Positions 1-6,026 of a stretch of 9,950 bases of DNA are shown in pieces. Numbering within the stretch: the stretch's first letter is position 1; each line of letters starts with the position of its first letter. Origin of the DNA: an uncultured Eubacteriales bacterium (GTDB lineage Bacteria; Bacillota; Clostridia; Oscillospirales; CAG-272); the NCBI GenBank assembly GCA_958352145.1, contig CATWNM010000050.1, positions 1 through 9,950 of the forward strand. The letters run 5' to 3'. The notes beneath the pieces were generated by a model, which was given only the letters and a program-made list of their open reading frames with translations, had not been told where the DNA came from and made no database searches. The position numbers were made by a program, and so were the translations under genes.

Positions 1-480
1 TACTCGGCTGAAATTGCCGCTGTAGAGTTCGATTTCGGTGTTTTCCGGATATTCCGCCTGAGCGTTGCCGCCCTTGTTGTGACCGCCGACAAGATACAAG
101 CCGTTCGCATCGGCCGTACCGTCATAAGTAATAAAGATGCCGTCGCCCATTGTGAGTTTGTGAAACGCCGCGCTGATAACGCCGGTGGTGGCAACTTGTA
201 TATTCAGAAATTCGAAACGCGTTTCGCCGCCGAGCGTAAAGTTAGCCGAAGTCTCGTAAACAAGCCGCGCGCCGGAGTCTCGATAGTCGGTATTGCTGTC
301 AAGCGAAGTAATCGTCACTTTCCCGCTGTGTTCCGGCGCGGTAAAATTTTCCATTAAAAGCTCGCCGCAGACGACGATCCTGCCGCCGCTTGTCAGCATG
401 GAATACGCATCGGCCAGCGCGCCGCACGGCGTGTTCGGAGAAAGGCCGTTGCCAGAACTCCCGCTTTGAACGTAGACGGC
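1..480 (-). repeat. Module copy B of the secreted protein (residues 399 to window edge)
   Basis: Second copy of the module. Landmarks are AVYVQ (399-403), AYSML-SGG-IVVCGE (423-438), TDYR (462-465), LGGETRF (481-487), FHKLTMG (504-510), GLYLVGG (525-531) and LYSGNF (550-555). Order and spacing match copy A closely, including the CGE, TDYR and LGG positions. The window edge falls just after the last landmark. The protein therefore probably continues with a counterpart of the 190-398 linker region, and perhaps with more copies. Confidence 0.8.
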
Positions 481-1674
481 AGAGCCGTCATATTTTGCGC
501 TATCTGCGAGCGAGGCCGTTCGCCGTCCGCCGAATTCGGAGACGGCATAGGATAAGACCGTATATCCCACCGCAGTTTTAAAGGTGAGAGAAAGCGTAAA
601 ATCGGTAAGCTCCGCCGGATAGGAAACGGATAGCGTTCCCGTTTCGGCGTCGGCAAAGGACGCGCCTTTTATGCCGGCATGACGGATTTGCGCCGCCGAG
701 AGCGCTTTTTCCGGCAATTCTAAAATCAGTGTTTTCAAATCGGTTTCCTCCAATACTGTATCAAAACATGCCGCGTAATTTTCCGGCAGACTTGGCCTGC
801 CCTCGACATTCAGCGTTCGCGTGCCGTTTGGGAACAGCGTACCGGCATATCTGCCAAAATTTCCGATAGCCGCGCTGTCCTTTATATAAACGGCGGCACT
901 GCCGTTCATAGCGCCGGAATTTCCTGAAAGGTACACCGTGGCGGCCGCTGCATTTTCTGACATTATGAGTATGGCGTCGCCCCCTTTTGCGCCGGTGGTG
1001 ACGGCGCCGAGATAGAGCGCCTGCGTCGATGCGGTTCCACCCAGATGAACGCGCATCGTTCCTGTGTGCGAAACGTTGGGAACGGAACGGCTGAACGCGC
1101 AGATTTGTTTATACTGCCCGCTATAGACGGAAACCGAGGATTCGCCTGTAAAAGGCGTGCTGCCGGTTGTCGCGCCCGCGACAAGATACAGTCCCGAGTT
1201 CGTGCCGGAGCCAGCATACAGATCTTCTATGATGACGTCTCGGCCGATCGTCAGCGGATGAAAATTGGCGCTGAGTACGCAGCCGGCTGAAGCCGCCGGG
1301 TCAAGGATTATATGTAACGAGTCGATTTCAGTCGGTCCGCCAAGCCAGAGCGTAGCCACCGTAGTAAAACGGATTGCCGCGCCTTTCGTTCGGTAGTCCG
1401 TACCGCCGTATGCACTTGTCAGTGTAACGGCAGAGGTGTGCGCGGGCATTGCGGTGCGCGCACTGATTTTACATTCGCCGCAGAGAACAACAGTTCCGCC
1501 CTCCTCGCCGAGCGCTGAATACGCCTTTGTCAGACTTCCGATCGGATTTTCAGCGGTGGCGCCGTTTCCCGTGCCGCCGTCCTGAACATACACGACGTTT
1601 TGCGCCGCAGACGCGCCGGTTGCGAGCAGCGCCGTTATGCATACAATAAATATAAAGAAAATTACTTTTTTCAT
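1..1674 (-). CDS. Secreted repeat protein, probable beta-helix fold (partial, C-terminus off left edge)
   Basis: An uninterrupted minus-strand reading frame of 558 codons runs to the window edge with no stop, so the 3' end is missing. The start is fixed: an in-frame TAA lies two codons upstream of the ATG, and AAGGAGG (1688-1694) lies 13 bases before it, a rather long spacing. Residues 1-23 form a classical signal peptide: MKK, a hydrophobic core of Ile/Phe/Leu, then a likely ASA|A cleavage site. Two copies of one module follow, at about residues 27-189 and 399-558. They are joined by a region rich in short beta-strand, Gly and Asn stretches. The module opens with VYVQ-G, a pattern common in secreted right-handed beta-helix or pectin-lyase-like proteins of Clostridia. 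No catalytic residues or cell-wall anchor are visible in the part present. A role in surface or polysaccharide interaction is only inference. It is divergent from the regulator at 1859. Confidence 0.85.
   Translation of the reverse strand, partial: MKKVIFFIFIVCITALLATGASAAQNVVYVQDGGTGNGATAENPIGSLTKAYSALGEEGGTVVLCGECKISARTAMPAHTSAVTLTSAYGGTDYRTKGAAIRFTTVATLWLGGPTEIDSLHIILDPAASAGCVLSANFHPLTIGRDVIIEDLYAGSGTNSGLYLVAGATTGSTPFTGESSVSVYSGQYKQICAFSRSVPNVSHTGTMRVHLGGTASTQALYLGAVTTGAKGGDAILIMSENAAAATVYLSGNSGAMNGSAAVYIKDSAAIGNFGRYAGTLFPNGTRTLNVEGRPSLPENYAACFDTVLEETDLKTLILELPEKALSAAQIRHAGIKGASFADAETGTLSVSYPAELTDFTLSLTFKTAVGYTVLSYAVSEFGGRRTASLADSAKYDGSAVYVQSGSSGNGLSPNTPCGALADAYSMLTSGGRIVVCGELLMENFTAPEHSGKVTITSLDSNTDYRDSGARLVYETSANFTLGGETRFEFLNIQVATTGVISAAFHKLTMGDGIFITYDGTADANGLYLVGGHNKGGNAQAEYPENTEIELYSGNFSRV
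1108..1596 (-). repeat. Module copy A of the secreted protein (residues 27-189)
   Basis: First copy of an internal protein repeat. Landmarks in order are VVYVQ (27-31), AYSAL-EEGG-VVLCGE (51-67), the TDYR turn (92-95), LGGPTEI (111-117), FHPLTIG (138-144), GLYLVAG (161-167) and VYSGQY (183-188). Each has a counterpart in copy B, about 372 residues later at the start and 364 at the end. The repeat is diverged at DNA level and is visible mainly as protein. Confidence 0.8.
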
Positions 1675-1716
1675 GGCTTATAGGATGCCTCCTTATATGG
1701 TTTGACTTTCATCTTT

Positions 1717-1745
1717 ATTCTAAAAATTCTATGCGAGCGGCGCAA
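1717..1745 (-). promoter_or_regulatory. Candidate sigma-A promoter of the secreted protein gene
   Basis: On the minus strand, TTGCGC (1740-1745) and TAGAAT (1717-1722) are separated by 17 bases. The predicted start near 1710 leaves a leader of about 36 bases before the ATG. The -35 is a moderate match only. A second TAGAAT-like stretch a few bases upstream has no good -35 partner. Confidence 0.45.
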
Positions 1746-1788
1746 GTAAAAAAAGGCCGCAAAAAAATCGCTGAATTTTAGCACAGTC

Positions 1789-1818
1789 TTTACAAAGCAC
1801 TGCAGTGTTTGTTATGAT
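1789..1818 (+). promoter_or_regulatory. Sigma-A promoter of the PBP1/HTH regulator gene
   Basis: TTTACA (1789-1794) and TATGAT (1813-1818) are 18 bases apart, a good sigma-A match. Two A-tracts (1748-1754 and 1761-1767) lie upstream and could help as an UP-like element. The predicted transcript start near 1825 lies downstream of the ATG at 1805. This argues that translation begins at 1859. Confidence 0.65.
1795..1810. promoter_or_regulatory. Palindrome in the promoter spacer, candidate operator
   Basis: A perfect 10-bp palindrome, CACTGCAGTG (1798-1807), fills the space between the -35 and -10 boxes. It extends to 16 bp with one mismatched pair. Its left half resembles AGCACAG at 1780-1786, which could be an extra half-site. 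A repressor bound here would block RNA polymerase. Self-control by the adjacent regulator is inferred from position only. Confidence 0.4.
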
Positions 1819-1858
1819 AAGAGCAGACCGGAACCGAAACGGGAAGAAAGGTGAAACT

Positions 1859-3007
1859 ATGTCGCTTTTGGTTTTGTGCGAGCCGAACTATCGGAATACC
1901 GCGTGGTGCGATGTAAAGCTAAAGGGCATCCGAGAGGAGGCGGCGCGCCGCCGTATACCCATTTCGCTGTATTGCAGCTTAGATAGTTTGGAAGCGGCCG
2001 CAAAGCATTTGGCCGCCGACTCGTCCGTGATTGTGCTGTATGATTCCATCGCGTGGATCAAGCGCGCGGCCTCCCTTATATCCGAACTTTCCGTGCATGC
2101 GATTCTGTCCGCCAATGAATTGGATATCCGTTTACCCATAACATACAGCATGGTGGCAAGCGATGTGGACGGCGCCATGAAAACAGCCGTGGATTATCTG
2201 AGCCAGTGCGGCAAACGCCGCGTTGCCCTGGTGGGGATCAATCGTGACTCTTGGAACGATATGAGCCGCGTCCAGATGTTGCACCGGTATATGCCGGACG
2301 ATGCGTATGACATTTTTTATCTGGACGACGGTTTTGACGAGTGTTATACGCGTTATGCCGCGCAGGCGGAAAAGTTTGACGCGGTAATGTGCACCAACGA
2401 TCATCTGGCGATTGGCCTAAACGAATTTTTGAAAGCGCGGGGCATAAATCAAAGGCCTTTTGTTCTGAGCTACACGGACACGTATATGGCGAGGCTGTAT
2501 GAAAACGGCGTCACTTCCATGTCGGTCAGTTTTTATACCGCTGGGCGCACCATGGTAGAGACGCATTGCAATCGTTTGAAATATGGCTGGGTATCTGCGC
2601 GCATTCGTTTGCCGAGTGAGCTTAAAATTCGCGGCAGCACGCATTTTTTTCCCTATACGGAAGCTCGGCCGAACACATCTGCAAATCCTTCGGTTTATGA
2701 AAACCGCGGTTTGGGAAAGCTTCGGACAGCTTTGAGCGGACCGGTCGGACGCTTAGAGCGCCTGTTCGGAAAAAGCGATCTTGTAGATATGAAGCTGATG
2801 TACTGTATGCTGTGCGGATATAGTTATGAGGATATGGCTGAGTTTTGTTTTTTGTCGATCGGGACGGCGAGATATCGCGTCGGCAAGATTAAACAGATTC
2901 TCGGCGTTACGGATAAGGCGGCCGTTGCCTCTTTGCTGGGGTCGTATATAAAAAAAGAAAATCTGCAAAAGCTGATTTTGGAGATTAAAGAGGAAAGAGA
3001 AACATAA
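1859..3007 (+). CDS. Transcriptional regulator: PBP1/LacI-type sensor domain plus C-terminal LuxR-like HTH
   Basis: A 382-residue cytoplasmic protein with no signal peptide. The start at 1859 has GAAAGGTG just upstream and lies after the predicted promoter. The in-frame ATG at 1805 lies inside the promoter. Residues 1-265 resemble the periplasmic-binding fold of LacI-family regulators: a D-x-x-G-A segment (102-106), GKRRVALVG (118-126), DAVMCTNDHLAIGL (174-187) and the late RGST (258-261). The usual N-terminal LacI helix-turn-helix is absent. Residues 305-360 instead look like a LuxR/GerE helix-turn-helix: YEDMAEFCFLS (323-333), then GTARYRVGKIKQILGVTDKA, ending AVASLL. The C-terminus is charged and helical. 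The sensor probably binds a small ligand such as a sugar, and the C-terminal domain binds DNA. Ligand and targets are unknown. The gene ends at a strong terminator and appears monocistronic. Confidence 0.8.
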   Translation: MSLLVLCEPNYRNTAWCDVKLKGIREEAARRRIPISLYCSLDSLEAAAKHLAADSSVIVLYDSIAWIKRAASLISELSVHAILSANELDIRLPITYSMVASDVDGAMKTAVDYLSQCGKRRVALVGINRDSWNDMSRVQMLHRYMPDDAYDIFYLDDGFDECYTRYAAQAEKFDAVMCTNDHLAIGLNEFLKARGINQRPFVLSYTDTYMARLYENGVTSMSVSFYTAGRTMVETHCNRLKYGWVSARIRLPSELKIRGSTHFFPYTEARPNTSANPSVYENRGLGKLRTALSGPVGRLERLFGKSDLVDMKLMYCMLCGYSYEDMAEFCFLSIGTARYRVGKIKQILGVTDKAAVASLLGSYIKKENLQKLILEIKEERET

Positions 3008-3078
3008 CGCGGTATGGTCAGCCGGTGCATTTCCAAAGCCGAATGAAAAAAGAACCGCCCTAAATTTAGCGTCGACGT

Positions 3079-3123
3079 AAAAACCTCCTATGGCAGTTTT
3101 TCGTTCTGTCATAGGAGGTTTTT
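3079..3123. terminator. Bidirectional intrinsic terminator between the regulator and pnp
   Basis: An 18-bp stem (3079-3096 with 3106-3123) has one G-T pair and a 9-base loop. It is flanked by an A-run on the left and a T-run on the right, so both strands give a hairpin followed by U residues. It lies 72 bases after the regulator stop and 57 bases past the pnp stop, and so serves both convergent genes. Confidence 0.9.
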
Positions 3124-3179
3124 TATTGTGTTCGTTTGCCGTCCTTGTCCAACCGGCGGCAGTCTTTAACGTATTGTTT

Positions 3180-5264
3180 TTACTCCGCGTCGCGCATGGA
3201 GAGGTTCATGCGGTTTTTCTCATCGGTGCCGAGGTACTTAACGCGCACCTCCTGGCCAACCGAAACCTTGTCCTCTACCTTTTCGGTGCGCACCTTATCC
3301 AGCTTTGAAATATGCACCATACCCTCTTTGCCGGGTGCAAACTCCACAAACGCGCCGATTGGGATGATGCGGGTGACTTTGCCGGTGTAAGTCGCGCCGA
3401 CGGTCGGTTCAAACACAATGCCCGCGATAATCTCCTGCGCTTTGTAGGCGTCGTCCCGGTTGACGGCCGCGATGTATACGCTGCCGTCTTCCTCAATATC
3501 GACTTTCGCGCCGGTATCGGCGACGATCTTTTGAATCACCTTGCCGCCGGTGCCAATCACGTCGCGGATCTTCTCCACGTCGATCTTCATCGTAATCATC
3601 TTCGGTGCAAATTCCGAAACGTCTGCGCGCGGCTTGTCAATCGCTTTAAGCAAAATTTCATCAATGATATAATCGCGGCCTCTGTGCGTAACGGCCAGCG
3701 CCTCGCGGACGATCTCGGGCGTCAAGCCATCGATCTTAAGATCCATCTGGATAGAAGTGATGCCTTTATGCGTACCGGCAACCTTAAAGTCCATATCGCC
3801 GTAGAAATCCTCCAGCCCCTGGATATCGATCATCGTCATCCAGCGCTCACCCTCGGTAATCAAACCGCAGGAAATACCGGCCACCGGCGCTTTGATCGGT
3901 ACGCCTGCATCCATCAGGGCAAGCGTCGAGCCGCAGACCGAGGCCTGCGAAGTCGAACCGTTGGAGGAAACGACTTCTGAAACGAGGCGGATCGCATAAG
4001 GGAATTCTTCAACGGAGGGGAGCACGGGCACAAGCGAACGCTCGGCCAGCGCGCCGTGTCCGATTTCGCGCCGTCCGGGGCTGCGCGCGGGCTTAGCCTC
4101 GCCAGTCGAATATCCGGGCATATTATAATGATGCATATATCTTTTTTCGGTCTGCTCGTCGATGCCGTCGATCTCCTGCGCCTCTTCCATCGTGCCGAGC
4201 GTAGCGACGGTAAGCACCTGCGTCTGTCCGCGCGTAAACAGGCCGCTGCCATGCGCACGGCGGATCAGGCCGACTTCGGCCGCAAGCGGCCGGATCTCGT
4301 CCAAGCGACGGCCGTCCACGCGTTTGCCGTCTTCCAGCAGCCAGCGGCGGACGATCTTTTTCTGAATTTTATAGATCAATTCGCCCATGATCGTGCCGAT
4401 CTCGGGATATTTTTCAGAAAATTGCTCCGCGATGGCGTCCTGGATCGGAGCCATGCGCGCATCGCGCACGTTTTTGTCGTCGGTATCGAGCGCGGCCATC
4501 ACGTCCTTTTCGCAAAACGCAAAGATCTCATCGAACATATCGTGATCCAGTTCGCAGGAGGGGTAGGAAAACTTCGGTTTTCCCACTGCGGCGACGATCT
4601 GATTGATAAAGCCGATCAGCCCGCGGATTTCCGTATGCGCAAGCATAATCGCGTCGTACATCACATCGTCCGGCACTTCTTTCGCGCCCGCCTCGATCAT
4701 CACAATCTTTTCCATGCTGGCGGCGACGGTCAGTTCCAGCGCGCTTTCTTTCCTCTGCGCCAGCGTGGGATTGACGACCGGTTTGCCATCTACAAGACCC
4801 ATAAACACGCCGCCGATCGGACCGTTCCACGGAATGTCCGAGATCGAAAGCGCGATGGAAGCACCGATCATCCCTGCAATTTCATGCGAGCAGTCGGGAT
4901 CGACCGCCATCACGGTGAGGGTAATAGCGACGTCGTTGCGCAAATCCTTTGGGAAAAGCGGACGGATCGGCCGGTCGATCACACGCGAGGTGAGAATCGC
5001 TTTTTCGCCCGGCCGGCCTTCGCGGCGGAGAAATCCGCCCGGGATTTTGCCCGCGGCGTACATTCTCTCCTCAAAATCGACCGACAGCGGCAGAAAGTCG
5101 ATGCCGTCGCGCGGTTTTTCGGACGCGGTCGCGCAGGCCAGAACAACGGTATCGCCGTACCGGACCAGGCAGGAGCCGTTGGCTAAACCGGCCAGCTTGC
5201 CGGTTTCAATGACGAGCGGCCGGCCCGCGAGGGTGTATTCGAACACCTTATAGTTTTCAAACAT
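3180..5264 (-). CDS. pnp: Polyribonucleotide nucleotidyltransferase (PNPase)
   Basis: A 694-residue, full-length PNPase: a trimeric 3'-5' phosphorolytic exoribonuclease that degrades mRNA and can also add tails. The first RNase PH core carries REGRPGEKAILTSR-DRPIRPLFP (81-105). An all-helical linker follows (about 235-310). The second, catalytic RNase PH core contains TRGQTQVL (344-351), GRREIGHGALAERS (397-410) and GDMDFKVAG (489-497). D486 and D492 fall at the same numbers as the E. coli catalytic aspartates. A KH domain with GTGG as its GxxG loop (571-574) and an S1 domain (about 622-694) complete it. GGAGG lies 8 bases before the ATG. The protein ends soon after the S1 domain, without the long tail of some homologues. 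It lies downstream of rpsO on the same strand, as in many bacteria, but has its own promoter and structured leader. Confidence 0.98.
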   Translation of the reverse strand: MFENYKVFEYTLAGRPLVIETGKLAGLANGSCLVRYGDTVVLACATASEKPRDGIDFLPLSVDFEERMYAAGKIPGGFLRREGRPGEKAILTSRVIDRPIRPLFPKDLRNDVAITLTVMAVDPDCSHEIAGMIGASIALSISDIPWNGPIGGVFMGLVDGKPVVNPTLAQRKESALELTVAASMEKIVMIEAGAKEVPDDVMYDAIMLAHTEIRGLIGFINQIVAAVGKPKFSYPSCELDHDMFDEIFAFCEKDVMAALDTDDKNVRDARMAPIQDAIAEQFSEKYPEIGTIMGELIYKIQKKIVRRWLLEDGKRVDGRRLDEIRPLAAEVGLIRRAHGSGLFTRGQTQVLTVATLGTMEEAQEIDGIDEQTEKRYMHHYNMPGYSTGEAKPARSPGRREIGHGALAERSLVPVLPSVEEFPYAIRLVSEVVSSNGSTSQASVCGSTLALMDAGVPIKAPVAGISCGLITEGERWMTMIDIQGLEDFYGDMDFKVAGTHKGITSIQMDLKIDGLTPEIVREALAVTHRGRDYIIDEILLKAIDKPRADVSEFAPKMITMKIDVEKIRDVIGTGGKVIQKIVADTGAKVDIEEDGSVYIAAVNRDDAYKAQEIIAGIVFEPTVGATYTGKVTRIIPIGAFVEFAPGKEGMVHISKLDKVRTEKVEDKVSVGQEVRVKYLGTDEKNRMNLSMRDAE

Positions 5265-5301
5265 ATGCAGTTCCTCCGTTTTATTTTTCCGGCGGACTGG
5301 T

Positions 5302-5356
5302 TTAGCACTTAAATACGGCGCTTTTTCGGATCAAAAGCGGCATATTTAACTGCTAA
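5302..5356 (-). promoter_or_regulatory. Long hairpin in the pnp 5' leader
   Basis: The arms 5302-5325 and 5333-5356 pair over 24 positions around a 7-base loop. In the minus-strand RNA there are 21 Watson-Crick pairs, one G-U and two mismatches (C5308/C5350 and G5318/G5340, plus-strand bases). It sits 25 bases upstream of the pnp Shine-Dalgarno and about 15 bases after the predicted transcript start. There is no U-run after it, so it is not an obvious terminator. Its place matches the RNase III-cleaved leader stem of E. coli pnp, through which PNPase limits its own synthesis. That function here is an inference. Confidence 0.7.
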
Positions 5357-5377
5357 TCCGCGCCCCCGGAGATTTTT

Positions 5378-5407
5378 CCTATAAAGCTTTTTTACGGTCT
5401 TTTGCAA
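5378..5407 (-). promoter_or_regulatory. Candidate pnp promoter
   Basis: On the minus strand, TTGCAA (5402-5407) and TATAGG (5378-5383) are 18 bases apart in an A/T-rich stretch. The predicted start near 5371 gives a leader of about 105 bases containing the long hairpin. Both boxes are imperfect matches, and read-through from rpsO may also supply pnp. Confidence 0.4.
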
Positions 5408-5428
5408 AAAATTAAAAACACAAATTCT

Positions 5429-5451
5429 AAAAAACGGCTTTTCCGTTTTTT
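5429..5451. terminator. AT-rich hairpin with T-runs, weak second terminator
   Basis: A 9-bp stem (5429-5437 with 5443-5451) encloses the 5-base loop CTTTT. The core holds only three G-C pairs (CGG/CCG), and the outer six pairs are A-T, giving U-runs on both strands. It lies about 125 bases beyond the rpsO stop and just upstream of the pnp promoter, so it could catch rpsO read-through. Confidence 0.4.
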
Positions 5452-5532
5452 ATGCTTTACGAAGACACAAGCGCAAGCAAACGTCTTCTGCCGCCCGAGA
5501 AACAGAGTTTTTCGGACGCTCTGAATTACAGA

Positions 5533-5566
5533 GAACAAACCGAAGCGGCAGGGCTTCGGTTTGTTC
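5533..5566 (-). terminator. Hairpin downstream of rpsO, probable terminator
   Basis: A perfect 14-bp stem (5533-5546 with 5553-5566) and a 6-base loop begin 8 bases after the rpsO stop. On the minus strand the G/C core CCGAAGC/GCTTCGG is followed by TTTGTTCTCT. This can act as a weak U-tract if the outer A-U pairs open. Without a clean U-run it may instead protect the rpsO 3' end or be an RNase III site between rpsO and pnp. Confidence 0.6.
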
Positions 5567-5574
5567 ATCGGCGA

Positions 5575-5838
5575 TTATTTGCGCAGGCCAAGCTTTTCCA
5601 CGATCGCACGGTAGCGCGCGATATCTTTCTTTTGAAGATAGCCGAGCAGATTCCTTCTGTGACCGACCATTTTCAGCATGCCGCGGCGGCTGTGATGATC
5701 CTTTGGATTGTTCTTGAAATGCTCGTTGAGCGCGTTGATGCGATTCGTCAGAATCGCGATCTGCACCTCGGGCGAGCCCGTGTCGCCCTCATGCGTCGCA
5801 TAAGCCGCAATAATTTCCTGTTTTTCGTTTTTCAGCAT
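5575..5838 (-). CDS. rpsO: 30S ribosomal protein S15
   Basis: An 87-residue protein, close to the usual 88-89. It carries the S15 signatures THEGDTGSPEVQIA, DHHSRRGMLKMVG and HRRNLLGYL, and ends KLGLRK. S15 binds the central domain of 16S rRNA early in 30S assembly. Two in-frame ATGs are available, at 5844 and 5838. The second is preferred: GAGG (5848-5851) is 9 bases from it but only 3 from the first, and the MLKNEK start resembles S15 of other clostridia. The gene has its own strong promoter and a structured leader of roughly 95 bases, both consistent with S15 autoregulation. It is followed by a hairpin and then pnp. Confidence 0.97.
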   Translation of the reverse strand: MLKNEKQEIIAAYATHEGDTGSPEVQIAILTNRINALNEHFKNNPKDHHSRRGMLKMVGHRRNLLGYLQKKDIARYRAIVEKLGLRK

Positions 5839-5863
5839 AATCATTCACCTCATACAAATATTA

Positions 5864-5933
5864 GCCGAAAACCAAGCGGCGGCAGGTGACGGCACCCGGC
5901 TACGGGTTGTTTATCCGTGCGCTGAGTTTTGGC
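5864..5933 (-). promoter_or_regulatory. Structured rpsO leader, probable S15 autoregulatory RNA
   Basis: In the minus-strand RNA a closing helix pairs GCCAAAAC (5926-5933) with GUUUUCGGC (5864-5872), with one bulged C. Inside it AGCG (5920-5923) pairs with CGCU (5875-5878). ACGG then pairs with CCGU around an ACCCG-UAGC-CGGGU hairpin. The 3' side leaves CACCUGCC free. Part of it, UCACCU (5884-5889 including one flanking base), is exactly complementary to AGGUGA (5845-5850) in the ribosome site. Known rpsO leaders use S15-bound junctions or pseudoknots for feedback, and this design would fit. The fold was drawn by hand. Confidence 0.55.
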
Positions 5934-5945
5934 ATTACGAAGTAG

Positions 5946-5974
5946 AGTATAGCATGTTTTTTTTCGCTTGTAAA
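5946..5974 (-). promoter_or_regulatory. Strong sigma-A promoter of rpsO
   Basis: On the minus strand, TTTACA (5969-5974) and TATACT (5946-5951) are exactly 17 bases apart, with an A-rich spacer. The predicted start near 5939 places the whole structured leader in the transcript. This is among the best promoters in the window. Confidence 0.8.
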
Positions 5975-6026
5975 TAGTTTTTTGAAAATCTTTTCCAAAA
6001 CGCGCAGCGAAAGCCTGCCATACGGT

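Noticed and set aside
1045..1290. Plus-strand and other-frame minus ORFs within 1-1674
   Set aside because: They overlap the continuous 558-codon secreted protein, which has a signal peptide, ribosome site and internal repeats. The small frames have none of these.
1740..1767. A-tracts and GGCCGC repeats in the divergent region as an origin or phased curvature element
   Set aside because: There are only two A-tracts and no array of boxes. They are noted only as possible UP-like sequence for the regulator promoter.
3312..3980. Open plus-strand frame of 222 codons opposite pnp
   Set aside because: Its product is rich in His, Arg and Asp with no recognisable domain. It is the antisense shadow of the strongly supported pnp gene.
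4056..5186. Open plus-strand frame of 376 codons opposite pnp
   Set aside because: It lies wholly antisense to the N-terminal two-thirds of PNPase and has no ribosome site or domain. GC-rich third positions keep the opposite frame open.
5283..5379. Direct repeat ATTTTTCC (5283-5290 and 5372-5379) flanking the pnp leader hairpin, as a sign of a small inserted element
   Set aside because: The repeats are 8 bases of low-complexity sequence and do not abut the inverted repeat. Chance is the simpler explanation, though a genome search for copies would settle it.
5980..6000. AT-rich inverted repeat downstream of the second TSUP gene, as a possible terminator
   Set aside because: The stem is nearly all A-T with a bulge and a 2-base loop, and no U-run follows on the minus strand.
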